A stretch of 64,000 nucleotides of DNA from CAYJAD01 sp964368075. Lineage in GTDB: Bacteria; Desulfobacterota; Desulfovibrionia; Desulfovibrionales; Desulfovibrionaceae. The position numbers were made by a program, and so were the translations under genes. This document shows positions 35,090-44,637 of the stretch, one piece after another. Each line of letters opens with the position of its first letter. Position 1 is the first letter of the stretch. The stretch is taken from NCBI GenBank assembly GCA_964368075.1, contig CAYJAD010000009.1, positions 5,784 through 69,783 on the forward strand. The letters run 5' to 3'. The notes under the pieces were generated by a model. That model was given only the letters and a program-made list of their open reading frames with translations, did no database searches and was not told the origin of the DNA.

Positions 35090-37204
35090 CTATACTTGCA
35101 GAGCTGTAAAATCTGCAAATTTTTCCATACGCTGCGTAAGTGCTTTCAACATATTTAAGCGATTTAAACGCAAATCTGTCTCGTCACACATAACCATTAC
35201 AGAGTCAAAAAATGCATCTATAGCAGGGCGCACTTCTAAAAGTAAATGCGGTATGGCTTCAAAGTCATCTTCTGCCCACAAAGCATCAAAGCGTGGCAAA
35301 AGCATATCGAGACTGTGCGCCAAAGCCTTTTCCCCGTCTTCTTGCAAAAGGTCTGCGCTGTACACACCATTAAGAGCGTATTCTTGCCCTTGCTTGCGAA
35401 TAATATTTGATACGCGCTTAAAGGTTTGTACTGCTGCGGTAAATTGTTCACTGGCATGCAAGTTCTTTAATGCTTCAAGACGCTTAGCTGTAGAACACAC
35501 ATCAAAACTCGGCGCGCCAAGAGCAGCATCCACTAAAAGGGTATCAGCGCCTTGCCCTTGCCAATAATTTTTCAAACGCGCGGCAAAAAACTCATCAAGC
35601 TTTTGCAAACAGGCTTCTCTATCTAATTTCCATCGTCTTTCGCCATAAAGTTCATGCGCTTTTTGGAAAAAGGCTTGTACATCAAGACGTATATTAAATT
35701 CTAAAAGGCAGCGTGTAATGCCTAGCACACAACGGCGTAAACCGTTAGGATCTGCGGTTCCTGTGGGCATCATGCCTAGGCCAAAGCAACCAACAAGGGT
35801 ATCTGCCTTATCAGCCATGGAAAGCAATGCTCCAAGCACAGTGCTTGGCACGGCACTTTCTGGCCCAGCAGGCAAATACTGCTCTTGTAAAGCTTTGGCT
35901 ACAGCATCACTTTCGCCTTGCTTACGTGCATAAATACCGCCCATGATACCTTGCAAGGTATCAAATTCACCCACCATGCCGGAAACAAGATCAGCTTTAG
36001 ACAAACGTCCGGCGCAAGCGGCCTCGGTACTATTTATTTGCAATTGACAATGCTCTGCCAGCCACACACAAAGTTGTTCCAAGCGTCGTGTTTTTTCTCC
36101 CATGGAGCCCAACGGCCCAAGAAAGATAACGCTATCCAATTTATCAAGCCAAGTGTTAAAGGCCGTTTCTGAATCGCTGTGCCAGAAAAAACGAGCATCT
36201 TCAAGACGCGCCCGTAGCACTTTTTCCCAACCTTTTTGCACCACAGAAACATCTGGAGGCGTTAAATTAAGCACTGTAAGAAAATAAGGTAACAAGTTCC
36301 CTTCACTGTCTTCTACACCAAAGCTCTTTTGGTGACTTTCCATACTCGTAAGCAAAGCTTCTCTGGGCACTTCAAGGAAAGAAGGGTCAATGGTTCCAAT
36401 GATGGGTACAGGATGTTCACATAAGCCCTGTACTTCATCTAATAAGGAATCCTTCCATAAGATACGTGCTCCCCCTGCTATTTGCAGGGCAGCCACAGCT
36501 TCATTACCGCCTTGGACAATGGCTTCACGGCGTTTGCTTGCATCGGGTTCTACACAAGCTTTACTACGCACTATATCTAAATATGCCGCTGCAGAAGGAA
36601 TTTCTATGCCTATGCCACCTTGTTCTTGCTTACCATGAATGCGATGTCCCCAAGTGGTACGACCTGCTGAAACAGGGCCCACACTAAAAGGCACAATATC
36701 TTCATCAAAAAGGGCTACAATCCAGCGTAATGGACGGGCGTAAGCAAAAGGCTGTGCCCCCCAACGCATTTTCTTAGCAAAAGGTTGCGCTGCAATGATG
36801 GCAGGGCATATCTCTTGAAGTAAGGTAGCCGTTTGCGCACCGCCCACATGTTTGCGCACAGCCACATAGGCTCCCTTGGGGGTTTCTTCAAAGAAAATAT
36901 CTTTTACATCCACACCATTGGTGCGCAAAAAACCTTCCAAAGCTTTAGTAGGCTTACCTTCACTATCATAGGCTACCTTTTGTGGCGGGCCAGAAATAAC
37001 CTCTTCTCTTTCCGATTGTATGGGCTGAATATCTTCAAGAAAAACTACTGCACGGCGAGGACTTGAAAGCACACGTACGGCACCACAGGCTATGCTATTT
37101 TCTTCAAGGGCAGTTACAAAGCGTTTTTGTAATTCGGCTTCTTGTATGGGTAAAAAACGTGCAGGTAATTCTTCACTACCAATTTCTAATACAAATAAAG
37201 ACAT
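35090..37204 (-). CDS. glyS: Glycine--tRNA ligase beta subunit
   Basis: The beta chain of the tetrameric (alpha2 beta2) bacterial glycyl-tRNA synthetase. The 704-residue length is normal. The N-terminal FVLEIGSEELPARFLP signature and the HD-like and anticodon-binding regions (LLEVRPAIDAFFDSVMVM near the C-terminus) are present. It lies 8 bases downstream of glyQ. The subunit recognises tRNA, while glyQ carries the aminoacylation core. Confidence 0.96.
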   Translation of the reverse strand: MSLFVLEIGSEELPARFLPIQEAELQKRFVTALEENSIACGAVRVLSSPRRAVVFLEDIQPIQSEREEVISGPPQKVAYDSEGKPTKALEGFLRTNGVDVKDIFFEETPKGAYVAVRKHVGGAQTATLLQEICPAIIAAQPFAKKMRWGAQPFAYARPLRWIVALFDEDIVPFSVGPVSAGRTTWGHRIHGKQEQGGIGIEIPSAAAYLDIVRSKACVEPDASKRREAIVQGGNEAVAALQIAGGARILWKDSLLDEVQGLCEHPVPIIGTIDPSFLEVPREALLTSMESHQKSFGVEDSEGNLLPYFLTVLNLTPPDVSVVQKGWEKVLRARLEDARFFWHSDSETAFNTWLDKLDSVIFLGPLGSMGEKTRRLEQLCVWLAEHCQLQINSTEAACAGRLSKADLVSGMVGEFDTLQGIMGGIYARKQGESDAVAKALQEQYLPAGPESAVPSTVLGALLSMADKADTLVGCFGLGMMPTGTADPNGLRRCVLGITRCLLEFNIRLDVQAFFQKAHELYGERRWKLDREACLQKLDEFFAARLKNYWQGQGADTLLVDAALGAPSFDVCSTAKRLEALKNLHASEQFTAAVQTFKRVSNIIRKQGQEYALNGVYSADLLQEDGEKALAHSLDMLLPRFDALWAEDDFEAIPHLLLEVRPAIDAFFDSVMVMCDETDLRLNRLNMLKALTQRMEKFADFTALQV

Positions 37205-37212
37205 ATCTTCCC

Positions 37213-38082
37213 CTATTTCTTTAACATGGGATAGCCAAGTTCTTCGCGCTGCGCCGCGTAAAGTTGCGCCACACCAGAAGCCAATGTGCGAACCCTGCCT
37301 ATGTAACCAGTACGTTCTGTAATGGAGATGGCTCCGCGAGCGTCCAACAAATTAAATGTATGTGAGCATTTCAAGCAATAGTCATAGGCCGGCCATGGTA
37401 ATTTGAGCTCAAGCAATTTTTTGCATTCTGCTTCGCATTCGTTGAAAAATTGCAATAACATATTTGCATTGCTTTCTTCAAAATTATAGCGCGATTGCTC
37501 TACTTCATTTTGATGGTATAAATCTCCATAAGTTACATGCTCATTCCACTGTAAATCATAAACAGATTCTACCCCTTGCAAATACATTGCAAGACGCTCA
37601 AGGCCATAGGTCAACTCAACGCTAATAGGTTGTAAATCTATACCACCCACTTGTTGAAAATAGGTAAATTGTGTTACTTCCATACCATTAAGCCACACTT
37701 CCCATCCAAGACCCCATGCGCCAAGAGTTGGGGATTCCCAATCATCTTCAACAAAGCGGATATCATTTTTTGCGGCATCAAGACCCAGCGCACTTAAACT
37801 CTCAAGATACAGCTCTTGCACATTTTCTGGTGAAGGCTTTAAAATGACTTGAAATTGAAAATACCGTTGTAAACGATTGGGGTTTTCGCCATAGCGTCCA
37901 TCGGTGGGACGACGCGAAGGCTCCACATAGGCCACAGACCATGGTTCCGGCCCAATAACCCGCAAAAATGTGTGCGGATTAAAAGTACCGGCGCCGCATT
38001 CTATATCCATAGGTTGTTCAATAACACAACCGTGCTTTGCCCAAAAACCCTGCAAAGAGAGGATGATATCCTGAAAATACAT
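37213..38082 (-). CDS. glyQ: Glycine--tRNA ligase alpha subunit
   Basis: A 289-residue class II-like catalytic subunit. It begins MYFQDIILSLQGFWAKHGCV and has the EVGAGTFNP-type segment ECGAGTFNPHTFLRV, YVEPSRRPTDGRYGENPNRLQ, and GIDLQPISVELTYGLERLAMY, all hallmarks of GlyQ. It is the first gene of the glyQ-glyS pair. No T-box leader is recognised upstream. Confidence 0.96.
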   Translation of the reverse strand: MYFQDIILSLQGFWAKHGCVIEQPMDIECGAGTFNPHTFLRVIGPEPWSVAYVEPSRRPTDGRYGENPNRLQRYFQFQVILKPSPENVQELYLESLSALGLDAAKNDIRFVEDDWESPTLGAWGLGWEVWLNGMEVTQFTYFQQVGGIDLQPISVELTYGLERLAMYLQGVESVYDLQWNEHVTYGDLYHQNEVEQSRYNFEESNANMLLQFFNECEAECKKLLELKLPWPAYDYCLKCSHTFNLLDARGAISITERTGYIGRVRTLASGVAQLYAAQREELGYPMLKK

Positions 38083-38239
38083 GTAATATCCTTTCTAAAA
38101 AATTATATAAAAATCTTACGCTACATGTTGCACATACCTATCATAAAAGTATTGCAATGCAATGATAAGAAGTATTTAATAAATTTTTCTTTCTTTTACA
38201 AGAAAAACAACTTTAGCGATCCATGGAAACCGCCCTACA

Positions 38240-38292
38240 GCAGAACTCGCCGTGTATACAGACATACATATGCGGTCTGCTTTTTTATTTTT
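38240..38292 (+). terminator. Orphan terminator-like hairpin on the plus strand
   Basis: GCAGA-AC-TCGC pairs with GCGGTCTGC (38272-38280), with one small bulge, and is followed by TTTTTTATTTTT on the plus strand. No plus-strand gene ends here: both neighbours read leftward. It might end an unannotated small RNA in 38100-38290, or be a chance structure. Confidence 0.45.
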
Positions 38293-38314
38293 GACCAAGA
38301 TACTAACAATTCCA

Positions 38315-39097
38315 TTACGCAAAAAAGAGAATACGCAAACAACTTATGGCAGAAACTACCATTAAAAAAATAATAGCCCCCTTTTTAAATTTCTGTTCGT
38401 CCAATTTACCGTACAGCCTATGCCCAATATACAAGCCTGCCACCATAACAGGGAGAAAAACTAAGGCTACCCATAAGGTGTTCCACGTGGTAAGCCCTTG
38501 CTGTACAAAAATCGCCGAAGCCCATACATCCGTAATAAAAAAATACGCTATAATGGTGGCACGGCCCACGGCGGCTCCGCTGGGGCTAGAAAAAAAGAGC
38601 AAAATAACCGGCGGCCCACCATTGGCAGAAGCACCATTAATAATACCGGAAACAACACCCGTGCCCACAATTTCTGACGTAGTTAAGTGTCGCTTCATAC
38701 TAAAACCACAGAGTAGCAAAAGGCTTAAAGCTATAACCGAAGCGTTTATGACCACCGTCATGGGCACAGGAGAAATAACAATAAGCGATGCAACCCCCAA
38801 CGGTGTACCTATGATAACACCCACCGTAAGCCAACGTAACATCTTCCAGTGAACGTATCGCCATAACACGGGTAAATGCACCACACTGGCGAGAATTTCC
38901 CACAATAGAATATAAGAAGCCGCCTGAGCCGGAGGCATAAACAAGGTCATAACCACTACTAAAGCCAAAGAAAAACCAAAACCGGTAATACCACGCAAAA
39001 TAGCCGCTAAAAATACCGCAACAGCTACCAAGCCCAGCTCCATAGGCGAAATTTGTAGTACGGAAAGCACATAGGGCACCAAGAGTGTTAAATCCAT
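38315..39097 (-). CDS. TauE/SafE family anion (sulfite) exporter
   Basis: A 260-residue membrane protein with about eight hydrophobic helices and the duplicated four-helix pattern of the TauE/SafE (DUF81) family. Motifs are AAILRGITGFGFSLALVVVM in the first half and GIINGASANGGPPVILLFFSS in the second. Family members export sulfite, sulfoacetate or related organosulfur anions, and sulfite is a logical cargo in an organism that reduces sulfite, but the substrate is inferred. It reads alone, upstream of the glyQ-glyS pair on the same strand. The preceding gap holds palindromic repeats. Confidence 0.88.
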   Translation of the reverse strand: MDLTLLVPYVLSVLQISPMELGLVAVAVFLAAILRGITGFGFSLALVVVMTLFMPPAQAASYILLWEILASVVHLPVLWRYVHWKMLRWLTVGVIIGTPLGVASLIVISPVPMTVVINASVIALSLLLLCGFSMKRHLTTSEIVGTGVVSGIINGASANGGPPVILLFFSSPSGAAVGRATIIAYFFITDVWASAIFVQQGLTTWNTLWVALVFLPVMVAGLYIGHRLYGKLDEQKFKKGAIIFLMVVSAISCLRILFFA

Positions 39098-39167
39098 GTT
39101 TTCCTCCTATGATAATCAACACTGAAAAAGTATTTAAGCATCAACTATGATAGCTAATTAGTTTTTA

Positions 39168-39233
39168 CTGAGAAGGGGCACTTTTTTTAGGAAAAAAAAG
39201 TACCCCCTCTCAGACTCTCCCCCTCAAAAAAAC
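39168..39233. repeat. Type B palindromic repeat, copy B1
   Basis: CTGAGAAGGGGCACTTTTTT, an AGG loop, AAAAAAAAGTACCCCCTCTC and AG form a hairpin with about 20 bp arms; it is followed by ACTCTCCCCCTC and AAAAAAACC. The last 43 bases of the window (63958-64000) are an inverted copy with only one clear difference. Confidence 0.85.
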
Positions 39234-39334
39234 CAACTTCATCAATATGTTCTCTTTAAAAAATTGTGGTGTAAAAAGAGTATGTGAAAAAACTTGTTAC
39301 ACTGGACAATTCATTAAATCATTGTTTTTTAATC

Positions 39335-39431
39335 ATTTTGAGGGGATGGGAGGAGTTCGAAGGGATGGGGGCATTTAGCTTTTGGCACTTGTCCCTTTAG
39401 GGGAAAGTTCCCTTCCCCCCTCGAGAAAATA
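39335..39431. repeat. Type A palindromic repeat, copy A3 (inverted, diverged)
   Basis: The run begins ATTTTGAGGGGATGGGAGGA and ends with a GGGGAAAGTTCCCTTCCCCC type hairpin. It matches the reverse complement of A1 and A2 with several changes. Together with B1, it fills most of the gap between the exporter and the histidine kinase gene. Confidence 0.75.
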
Positions 39432-39514
39432 AGTAACCAATATTTTTTTAAATTCTATAGTAAAGCCTATGCTGACGCAAAGATAACCGTAAAGGCGTTT
39501 TTGTGAAAACCTCT

Positions 39515-42274
39515 CTAGGTGCTCGCCGTCCACTGTTCTATGACGCTGTATAGCACGGCAGGATCTATGGGTTTAGTAATATGTGCATTCATGCCATGAG
39601 CAAGGCTTTTTTGTCTATCTTCCTCTAGAGCATGCGCTGATAAAGCAACAATGGGGAGCTTCGAAAATTTTTCTTGCTCTCGAATCTTCATCGTGGCTGT
39701 GAGCCCATCCATCACAGGCATTTGTATATCCATAAGCACAAGAGCATAAGTATTTTTCTTCAGCATTTCTAACGCTTCTTTCCCATTATTAGCAATATCA
39801 ATACTGTAACCACCTTGAATAAGAATTTCTTCCGCCACAAGTTGATTGACATCATTATCTTCTACCAAGAGTAGATGCTTCGAATTTGCCTCGGGTAAAG
39901 TATCATTTGCAGGTGACGCTATTTGTTCTTGAGGGCAAGACAAAGTATTTGCAGGGGAAAAAATAAGTGTAAAGGTAAAGGCTGTCCCTTTTCCAAGCGT
40001 ACTTTCCACTTCAAGTTTACTCTGCATAAGATGAATAATATGTTGCGATATAACTAGCCCTAAACCTGCGCCACCAAATTGACGCGTAAACGATGTATCG
40101 GCCTGTGAAAAGGCTGAAAAAATCTGCTCTAAATTTTCTTTACCAATCCCCACACCCGTATCTTTAACGATAAAAGAGTACGATAATTCAGCGGAAGACA
40201 GCACTTTTTCTTCTACCGTTAGAACTACACTGCCTTTCTTTGTAAATTTAACGGCATTATCTAGCAAGTTAAAGAGCACTTGCTTTACGCGTAGCATATC
40301 GCCTTGTAAGGCCACATCTTGAATTTGCGATTCCAGATGAAAATCCAAGCCCTTAGCAGTGCATTGTTTTTGAAAAATTTCGTTTAGCTCTGCAAAAACA
40401 CTATTCAGATGGAAGGGAGCAGGAACAATAGTGAACTCACCTTTTTCAATTTTGGAAAAATCTAAAACATCATCAATAATACGCAAGAGATTTTTTGCCG
40501 CAACCAAAGTTTTGCCCACATACACACTCTGCTCTGCCTGCAAAGGTGTCATGGTCAGCAAATGTAAAAGCCCTAAAATGCCATTCATGGGGGTACGTAT
40601 CTCATGGCTCATATTGGCCAAAAATTCGCTTTTTACTTGAGCATGCTTTTCTGCAAGATTTTTTGCTTTACGCAAATCATCTTCCACTGATTGAATTTCA
40701 GCCAGCATAGCTTTGAAAGCGCGTAAATCGCGAATATAGCATAAAACACCATAGCTATTTTGATAAGATATGCGTGTTAATGTGGCTTCTATAGGAAGTT
40801 CTTCTGTACCCTTATTGATAAGGCAAGTAAATTCAGGGCAATATGAGTATCCATCAGTTAAAGATTGCTGAAGATAGCTACCGATAACTTCTAAAGACCT
40901 TTCGCCGGAAGGTTGTTTTTCTGGAAAACCTGAAAAGAAATTTGTTATAAATTCTTCTTTGGTTGCATAATTAAATAGGCGTAAACTTTCTAAATTACAA
41001 TCTATAAGATTATAATTCTCATCCCAAAACAAGACTCCCAAAGGCATTGAGTCTAGCATCAACTGATTGCGTTGTTCCTCAGCTTCGGTGGCTTTTCTTG
41101 AGGCATGAATTTCCCGTAAGTCTCGAGAAAATGTCACCACCACATCTTCCCCGCGGTATGTTGCGTGCACACAGGTTTTATCCACCGGAACAAGAGAACC
41201 GTCTGGTTGCTGATGCATCCACTCCACATGGCTTATGCCGTCACGTAAAGCTTCATCAAATTTAGCGTGCAAAGCCTTCAGGCTGGGATTGCCATCGGGT
41301 TGAAAAGGTGGAGAAACTTCTTCATATTTTTCTAAATATTCTTCTTTACTAGAAAAGCCAAAAAGTTTTAAGCTTTCAAAATTACAATCTATGAGCGTAT
41401 AGTCTTTATCCCAAAAGGACATACTTAGCGGCATGGCATCTAAAACTACCTTATTACGCGTTTCCACCCTGTGTATTTTGGCTTGACTTTCTCGCAATTC
41501 ACGTAAGTCATAAATAAATTCTGCCACCATGTCTTGCCCGTCATACACAACACGGCGCATGGTAACAAAAGAAGGTACAGTATTGCCTTTGCTATCAATC
41601 CAAAGCCATTCTGTTTTTACCTCTCCTTCCCGCAAGGCTTGTTCAAGAAGTGCTGCAGACATAGCCACAGAGTTTTCTTCATTTTCTTGCAATGAAGGAT
41701 AAAAGGCTTGAGGAGAAAGCGAATAGGACTCTTTACTCTCTATTTGCAAAAGTTGCAAAAAGCTTGCGTTACAATCTAGAAGTTTTTGTGCTCCATCCCA
41801 CAAACAGGCCGCGGTAGGAGATGTTTCAAATAAAGCTCGAATATTTTTATCTTTATTATACACGTCTTCTAAGGTGCAAACATCTTTTTGCATAACAGTA
41901 ACAAGCCCCGTTACCACTGGTACACCTTGGCATTTTATACGTACAAAAGTATATTGCACTTCCACCGTGGAGCCGTCAGGTAAAAGGTGCTGCCATGAGA
42001 AAGCGTAGCCACCATCAGCAAAAGCTTTGGCTAGATTCTTTTGACATAAAGAAGCGGAACTCTCTCCGTTAGGTTGCATTTGCGGGCTATATGAGTAAAG
42101 TTTTTGAATATAATCTTTAGAGGAAGCTGAGCCAAAAAAGGCTAGATAAGCCTGTGTGCAATATACCATATCACCATTTTCAGTATAACAGCATAAAGCA
42201 AGAGAGCTTGAACTATAAAGTTCATCTAAAAAAATATACAGGGGCGTTTGCGCAGAAAAATCCAGCTCTTTCAC
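39515..42274 (-). CDS. Hybrid sensor histidine kinase with multiple PAS domains
   Basis: A 919-residue protein when started at the GTG at 42274, which has AGAAGG 6 bases upstream on its strand; a longer frame to 42385 lacks support. In order: four PAS-like sensory modules (about residues 20-140, 150-260, 280-400, 410-530), a HisKA dimer helix with the phospho-accepting SHEIRTPMNG near residue 557, an HATPase domain (DNAVKFTKKG, DTGVGIG, GGAGLGLVIS), and a receiver domain with the phospho-aspartate in LVLMDIQMPVMDG near residue 845. No membrane segment is obvious, so it is probably cytosolic. The repeats of the same type of PAS unit look like duplications. The output regulator is unknown; the NifA-like regulator is the next gene upstream, but a link is only suggested by position. 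Confidence 0.9.
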   Translation of the reverse strand: MKELDFSAQTPLYIFLDELYSSSSLALCCYTENGDMVYCTQAYLAFFGSASSKDYIQKLYSYSPQMQPNGESSASLCQKNLAKAFADGGYAFSWQHLLPDGSTVEVQYTFVRIKCQGVPVVTGLVTVMQKDVCTLEDVYNKDKNIRALFETSPTAACLWDGAQKLLDCNASFLQLLQIESKESYSLSPQAFYPSLQENEENSVAMSAALLEQALREGEVKTEWLWIDSKGNTVPSFVTMRRVVYDGQDMVAEFIYDLRELRESQAKIHRVETRNKVVLDAMPLSMSFWDKDYTLIDCNFESLKLFGFSSKEEYLEKYEEVSPPFQPDGNPSLKALHAKFDEALRDGISHVEWMHQQPDGSLVPVDKTCVHATYRGEDVVVTFSRDLREIHASRKATEAEEQRNQLMLDSMPLGVLFWDENYNLIDCNLESLRLFNYATKEEFITNFFSGFPEKQPSGERSLEVIGSYLQQSLTDGYSYCPEFTCLINKGTEELPIEATLTRISYQNSYGVLCYIRDLRAFKAMLAEIQSVEDDLRKAKNLAEKHAQVKSEFLANMSHEIRTPMNGILGLLHLLTMTPLQAEQSVYVGKTLVAAKNLLRIIDDVLDFSKIEKGEFTIVPAPFHLNSVFAELNEIFQKQCTAKGLDFHLESQIQDVALQGDMLRVKQVLFNLLDNAVKFTKKGSVVLTVEEKVLSSAELSYSFIVKDTGVGIGKENLEQIFSAFSQADTSFTRQFGGAGLGLVISQHIIHLMQSKLEVESTLGKGTAFTFTLIFSPANTLSCPQEQIASPANDTLPEANSKHLLLVEDNDVNQLVAEEILIQGGYSIDIANNGKEALEMLKKNTYALVLMDIQMPVMDGLTATMKIREQEKFSKLPIVALSAHALEEDRQKSLAHGMNAHITKPIDPAVLYSVIEQWTAST

Positions 42275-42499
42275 GATAAACCTTCTAAAACTTATTGAAA
42301 TTAAAACCTTAGCAAAAGAAGTACTATTTATATACAGGTATTTGCTCCGTATAGAGTTCTTTGCATATTTTTTGTAAAAATACAAGCATAGATTTGCATA
42401 ATACTTCTATAAAAGTCCTGAAAAAACACACACGAAAAAGACAAAAACTGTCTATAAATAGTTCTTTAAAACGTTTCACCACTGAGCAGCCTACTAAAA

Positions 42500-42574
42500 G
42501 GAGCCCTCTGCACAATTATTTTCAAAGATAACTTTATCAAGACTCCTACACAATTCACTGCGCACAGGGTTTCC
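42500..42574. repeat. Family X quasi-palindrome pair (X3)
   Basis: GGAGCCCTCTGCACAATT (42500-42517) and AATTCACTGCGCACAGGG (42552-42569) form an imperfect inverted repeat around about 35 bases. The right half contains, on the minus strand, the full motif CTGTGCGCAGTGAATTGTGT that matches the X element at 63733. It lies between the kinase and activator genes in a 329-base gap without any gene. Confidence 0.5.
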
Positions 42575-42603
42575 AATATGCTTTACATTATTAACTCGCT
42601 AAA

Positions 42604-44187
42604 TTACCTTTTAATCCTAAAATCCTTGTAATTTAAATTATACTTTTTAAGACGCAAAGCCATAATTCTTTCGGTAAGGCCAAGACCATCTGCGGCATTG
42701 CCAAGATGACCATTTGACGCTTCAAGACTTTCTACAATGCAGGCATATTCAAGCTCATCAAGTTTTGCCTGTAAACTTGAATTTGAAAGAGCATTGACCT
42801 TTTCATTTTTTGCATGGGTCATGGGGCAGTTAGTGGCGTGTAAATGGGTTGGTAAATGCTGAGGCAAAATGATTCCATCATCGCTTACCAGCAAGGTTGC
42901 ACGCTCCATAATATTTTGTAATTCTCTAGCGTTACCCGGCCACTCATAGCGTTGAAGCATATCTACTGCTGCAAGTGAAAGCCGCAAATTCGTGCGCCCG
43001 TTAGCTGCAGCGTATTTTTCCATAAAGTGGTTGGCAAGCATGGCTATATCATTTTTTCTTTCACGCAAAGGGGCAAGTGTTATGGGAAACACATTAAGTC
43101 GATAATAAAGATCTTTACGAAATGTCCCCTGTTCCACCATATCTTCAAGCGAACGATTGGTAGCAGCGACGATGCGAACATCCACTTGACGCGTTTCCAT
43201 ACTGCCAAGGCGTTCAAAGCGTCTATCCTGTAAAACTCGCAAGAGTTTTGCTTGAATGAGCAAGCTTAATTCCCCAATTTCATCCAAAAAAAGTGTTCCG
43301 CCATGAGCCAACTCAAAGCGCCCACGACGTAATGTGCTAGCACCGGTAAAAGATCCTTTTTCATGTCCAAAAAGTTCACTTTCAATGAGGCTTTCCGGCA
43401 AAGCTGCACAATTTAACGAGACATAAGGCTGCGCAGCCCTTGGGCTGGCAGCATGAATGGCTTGAGCGGTGAGTTCTTTTCCTGTACCACTTTCGCCACA
43501 AATAAGTACTGTGGTACAAGATGCAGCAACTTGTTCAATTTGAGTATAAACGTGCTCCATTGCCTCAGAATTACCCACAAATGCGTGCGGCCGTGGAGCA
43601 GTTTTACTCACTTTATGAAGACTGGGATTGGCCATGCAACTTTGACGAACCTTAGCTGCACGAGCAAGCATAAAGGCTATAATAGAAAGCAAACGAGCGT
43701 TTTCATCAAGGTCTTGCGTAGTAGTAAAAAGCCTGTCCACACTCAAAGCACCTATGACATGCTCATCAAGCTTAATGGGTACGCATAAGAAAGAAACTTG
43801 TTCTTTTTGTAAATTTCTGGATTGTGTGCGGTTTAAAAATAAAGGTTCCTCAGAGATGCTCGATACAAGCATGGGCTTTCCTGTAGCAATAACCCTACCC
43901 GTTACTCCTTCACCCGGTTTATACTGCCCGCGAGCTTTTTCTACAGGGTCAAGTCCATAAGCAGTTTCAATATGCATTTCATCACCTTGCGGTGAAATAA
44001 GCGTAATGGTTCCGCGCATCATATTCAAATATCTTGCCATAAGCTTTAGCGCACCATCAAGCGTGTCTTTCATATGCGCAGAGCTATCAAGTAGTTGGCT
44101 CAATTCAAAAAGCATGCGTACTTCACGTAAGTCACTATTTGTATGTGAAGCGACGTGTTCTGTGTTTAAATCTTCATTCACGGACAT
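42604..44187 (-). CDS. NifA-like sigma-54-dependent transcriptional activator
   Basis: A 527-residue enhancer-binding protein. It has an N-terminal GAF domain (about residues 25-180), an AAA+ domain with Walker A GESGTGKE near residue 231, the sigma-54 contact loop as GSFTGA (not GAFTGA) near residue 278, Walker B GTLFLDEIGEL, and an ATNRSLEDMV sensor, then a C-terminal Fis-type helix-turn-helix (GLTERIMALRLKKY). This domain order matches NifA. The context (PII, AmtB and GSIII, each under a sigma-54 promoter) suggests that it activates nitrogen assimilation, not nitrogen fixation: no nif gene is present. A palindrome with TTTTCTAC-N6-GTAGAAAA lies 17-54 bases upstream of its start. Confidence 0.93.
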   Translation of the reverse strand: MSVNEDLNTEHVASHTNSDLREVRMLFELSQLLDSSAHMKDTLDGALKLMARYLNMMRGTITLISPQGDEMHIETAYGLDPVEKARGQYKPGEGVTGRVIATGKPMLVSSISEEPLFLNRTQSRNLQKEQVSFLCVPIKLDEHVIGALSVDRLFTTTQDLDENARLLSIIAFMLARAAKVRQSCMANPSLHKVSKTAPRPHAFVGNSEAMEHVYTQIEQVAASCTTVLICGESGTGKELTAQAIHAASPRAAQPYVSLNCAALPESLIESELFGHEKGSFTGASTLRRGRFELAHGGTLFLDEIGELSLLIQAKLLRVLQDRRFERLGSMETRQVDVRIVAATNRSLEDMVEQGTFRKDLYYRLNVFPITLAPLRERKNDIAMLANHFMEKYAAANGRTNLRLSLAAVDMLQRYEWPGNARELQNIMERATLLVSDDGIILPQHLPTHLHATNCPMTHAKNEKVNALSNSSLQAKLDELEYACIVESLEASNGHLGNAADGLGLTERIMALRLKKYNLNYKDFRIKR

Positions 44188-44203
44188 TCCTTAAAATCGA
44201 ACG

Positions 44204-44241
44204 CTAAATAGTTTTCTACAAAATTGTAGAAAACTATTTAG
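44204..44241. promoter_or_regulatory. Perfect 18-bp palindrome upstream of the NifA-like gene
   Basis: CTAAATAGTTTTCTACAA, AA, TTGTAGAAAACTATTTAG; arms are perfectly complementary. It holds the core TTTTCTAC-N6-GTAGAAAA that also occurs at 46183-46204. There is no T tract, so a terminator is unlikely; an operator is the favoured reading. A poor sigma-54-like TGGCAT-N7-AGCT lies on the minus strand just upstream (near 44250). Confidence 0.75.
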
Positions 44242-44273
44242 CTATTAATATGCCATTATGCAATATATTTTTT

Positions 44274-44612
44274 CTATAAAGCCTCGTCACCTCTTTCACC
44301 GGTGCGAATCCGCCAAGCATCTATAATATCAGAAACAAATATTTTCCCATCTCCCACGCTACCTGTTTTTGCCGCCTTCATAATAGTTTCTATAACTTTA
44401 TCAAGAGCTTCATCATGCACAATTAACTCCACATGAAACATGGGTAAAAAATCCACTTGATATGTCTTACCACGATAATTTTCTGTGTGGCCACCTTGGC
44501 GCCCAAAACCACGAGCTTCAAAATATGTCATACCATGTATGCCGATAGCAACGAGTGCATTTTTTACATCTTCAAGCTTACTTGGTCTAATAGTAATTTC
44601 AATTTTTTTCAT
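44274..44612 (-). CDS. glnB: PII signal transduction protein
   Basis: A 112-residue trimeric sensor of 2-oxoglutarate, ATP and ADP. The T-loop has Y46 and Y51 (TENYRGKTYQVDF), with Y51 being the usual uridylylation site. The C-loop TGSVGDGKIFV is intact. It follows amtB with a 25-base gap, the standard arrangement in which PII plugs the AmtB channel; such a PII is often called GlnK. I keep glnB as a family name; the GlnK role is inferred. Confidence 0.95.
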   Translation of the reverse strand: MKKIEITIRPSKLEDVKNALVAIGIHGMTYFEARGFGRQGGHTENYRGKTYQVDFLPMFHVELIVHDEALDKVIETIMKAAKTGSVGDGKIFVSDIIDAWRIRTGERGDEAL

Positions 44613-44637
44613 AAGTTATTCCTTATATAGCCATATA

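Noticed and set aside
38083..38314. T-box leader for glyQ
   Set aside because: No T-box bulge sequence or minus-strand terminator/antiterminator pair is visible; T-boxes are mostly in Firmicutes.
42604..44187. NifA-like gene as evidence for nitrogen fixation
   Set aside because: No nif structural gene is present, and all neighbours belong to ammonium assimilation.
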